Source: Astragalus membranaceus (lineage: Eukaryota; Streptophyta; Magnoliopsida; Fabales; Fabaceae). Taken from it: a stretch of 64,000 nucleotides of DNA. The stretch lies in assembly GCA_039519185.1 (NCBI GenBank), contig CM076847.1, positions 930,001 to 994,000 on the forward strand, given 5' to 3'. Of the stretch, positions 63,675 through 64,000 are shown piece by piece. Under the pieces are notes generated by a model. That model was not told the origin of the DNA. It worked only from the letters and a program-made list of their open reading frames with translations, and made no database searches. Position 1 is the first letter of the stretch. The number at the start of each line of letters is the position of its first letter. Position numbers and translations under genes: made by a program.

Positions 63675-64000
63675 TGTAAGCCGTAGCCCCTTTAAGCATT
63701 ATATGCTTTCACTCTTTCTATGTTTTAGATAAATAAAATACGTAACTGTACCCTCCCATTTGTAACGCGCCCATGTTGCAGTGGAACGATTGACTTCACC
63801 TTGCTTACAAAAGCTTAACTTACTACGAAGTCGTTACGTCGACTTCAACGTAAGTACATTGGCGCCCACCGTGGGGCCGGCGAAACGACCGCCAGCCTTA
63901 CCTTTTGCGATCATTCGCATAATTTACAGCAAATTCACACCGTGAAGAGCGAAGGCGGATTGTCTTACAAAAGAGGTCGCCTGCAACATCTACGCACAAG
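63675..64000 (+). mobile_element. start of an LTR retrotransposon: short LTR and primer-binding site
   Basis: TGGCGCCCACCGTGGGGCC at 63860-63878 is a strong primer-binding site of the type used by plant Ty3-gypsy Tat/Ogre-like elements. The base block before it ends GTAAGTACA (63858). The nearest suitable TG start is 63675 (TGTAAGCCGTAGCCCC), giving a candidate LTR of only 184 bp. The body runs off the window, so LTR length and class are unconfirmed. Confidence 0.6.

Overview
This is a plant nuclear window. It is very probably from a papilionoid legume, because the short-TIR families whose ends read GGCTTAAATATG... and 'ggaccaaaatgaaac' are typical of legume genomes. No prokaryotic features are present. 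The window holds four intact protein-coding genes in a sea of nested transposable elements. I resolved many of the nests to the base from target-site duplications (TSDs).

Layout. 1-8559: 5' half and 5' LTR of a decayed Ty1-copia element on the minus strand; its LTR is self-complementary and is split by a 2.9-kb solo Ty3-gypsy LTR. 8560-11054: a MULE remnant, a 12-bp minisatellite and a 984-bp higher-order tandem repeat. 11649-13330: a MITE, then a LINE tail split by a hAT element. 14491-26709: a Helitron complex. A (+) Helitron (15346-26326) sits inside a second copy of a smaller (-) Helitron, and the first copy preserves the empty site. Inside the large Helitron lie a 3.1-kb solo gypsy LTR and a hAT element, which itself contains a 2.8-kb LTR retrotransposon and a SINE.

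Genes. (1) 27120-33805 (+): SelO-type pseudokinase AMPylase in eight exons, all splice junctions in frame, 640 aa, with a 19-residue in-frame tandem duplication and a TRIM element in intron 5. (2) 34774-36148 (+): secreted proline-rich X8/CBM43 protein in three exons. (3) 41981-44419 (+): single-exon G-type lectin receptor-like kinase of the LECRK class. (4) 50012-51633 (-): INT1-type inositol transporter in two exons. These are independent plant genes (protein modification, cell wall, surface signalling, inositol transport), not a pathway or operon.

Between and after the genes. 37213-40560: three TIR elements in a row, each with an exact TSD. 44601-49222: a copia remnant broken by an internally deleted LINE, followed by a second LINE. 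52744-52983: a hairpin MITE. 53259-58344: a complete young copia element whose LTRs differ by eight transitions and one indel. Its single 798-codon ORF keeps gag but has no reverse transcriptase and a mutated protease site. 59290-61790: a LINE remnant split by other insertions. 62610-63015: an array of GGTTAG/CTAACC palindromes. 63675-64000: the start of another LTR element.

The most notable points are the SelO duplication, the Helitron with its paralogous empty site, the palindromic copia LTR with an AATCGATT array in its loop, the gag-only young copia element and the palindrome array near the right end. All calls are from reading the sequence; no database search was run.
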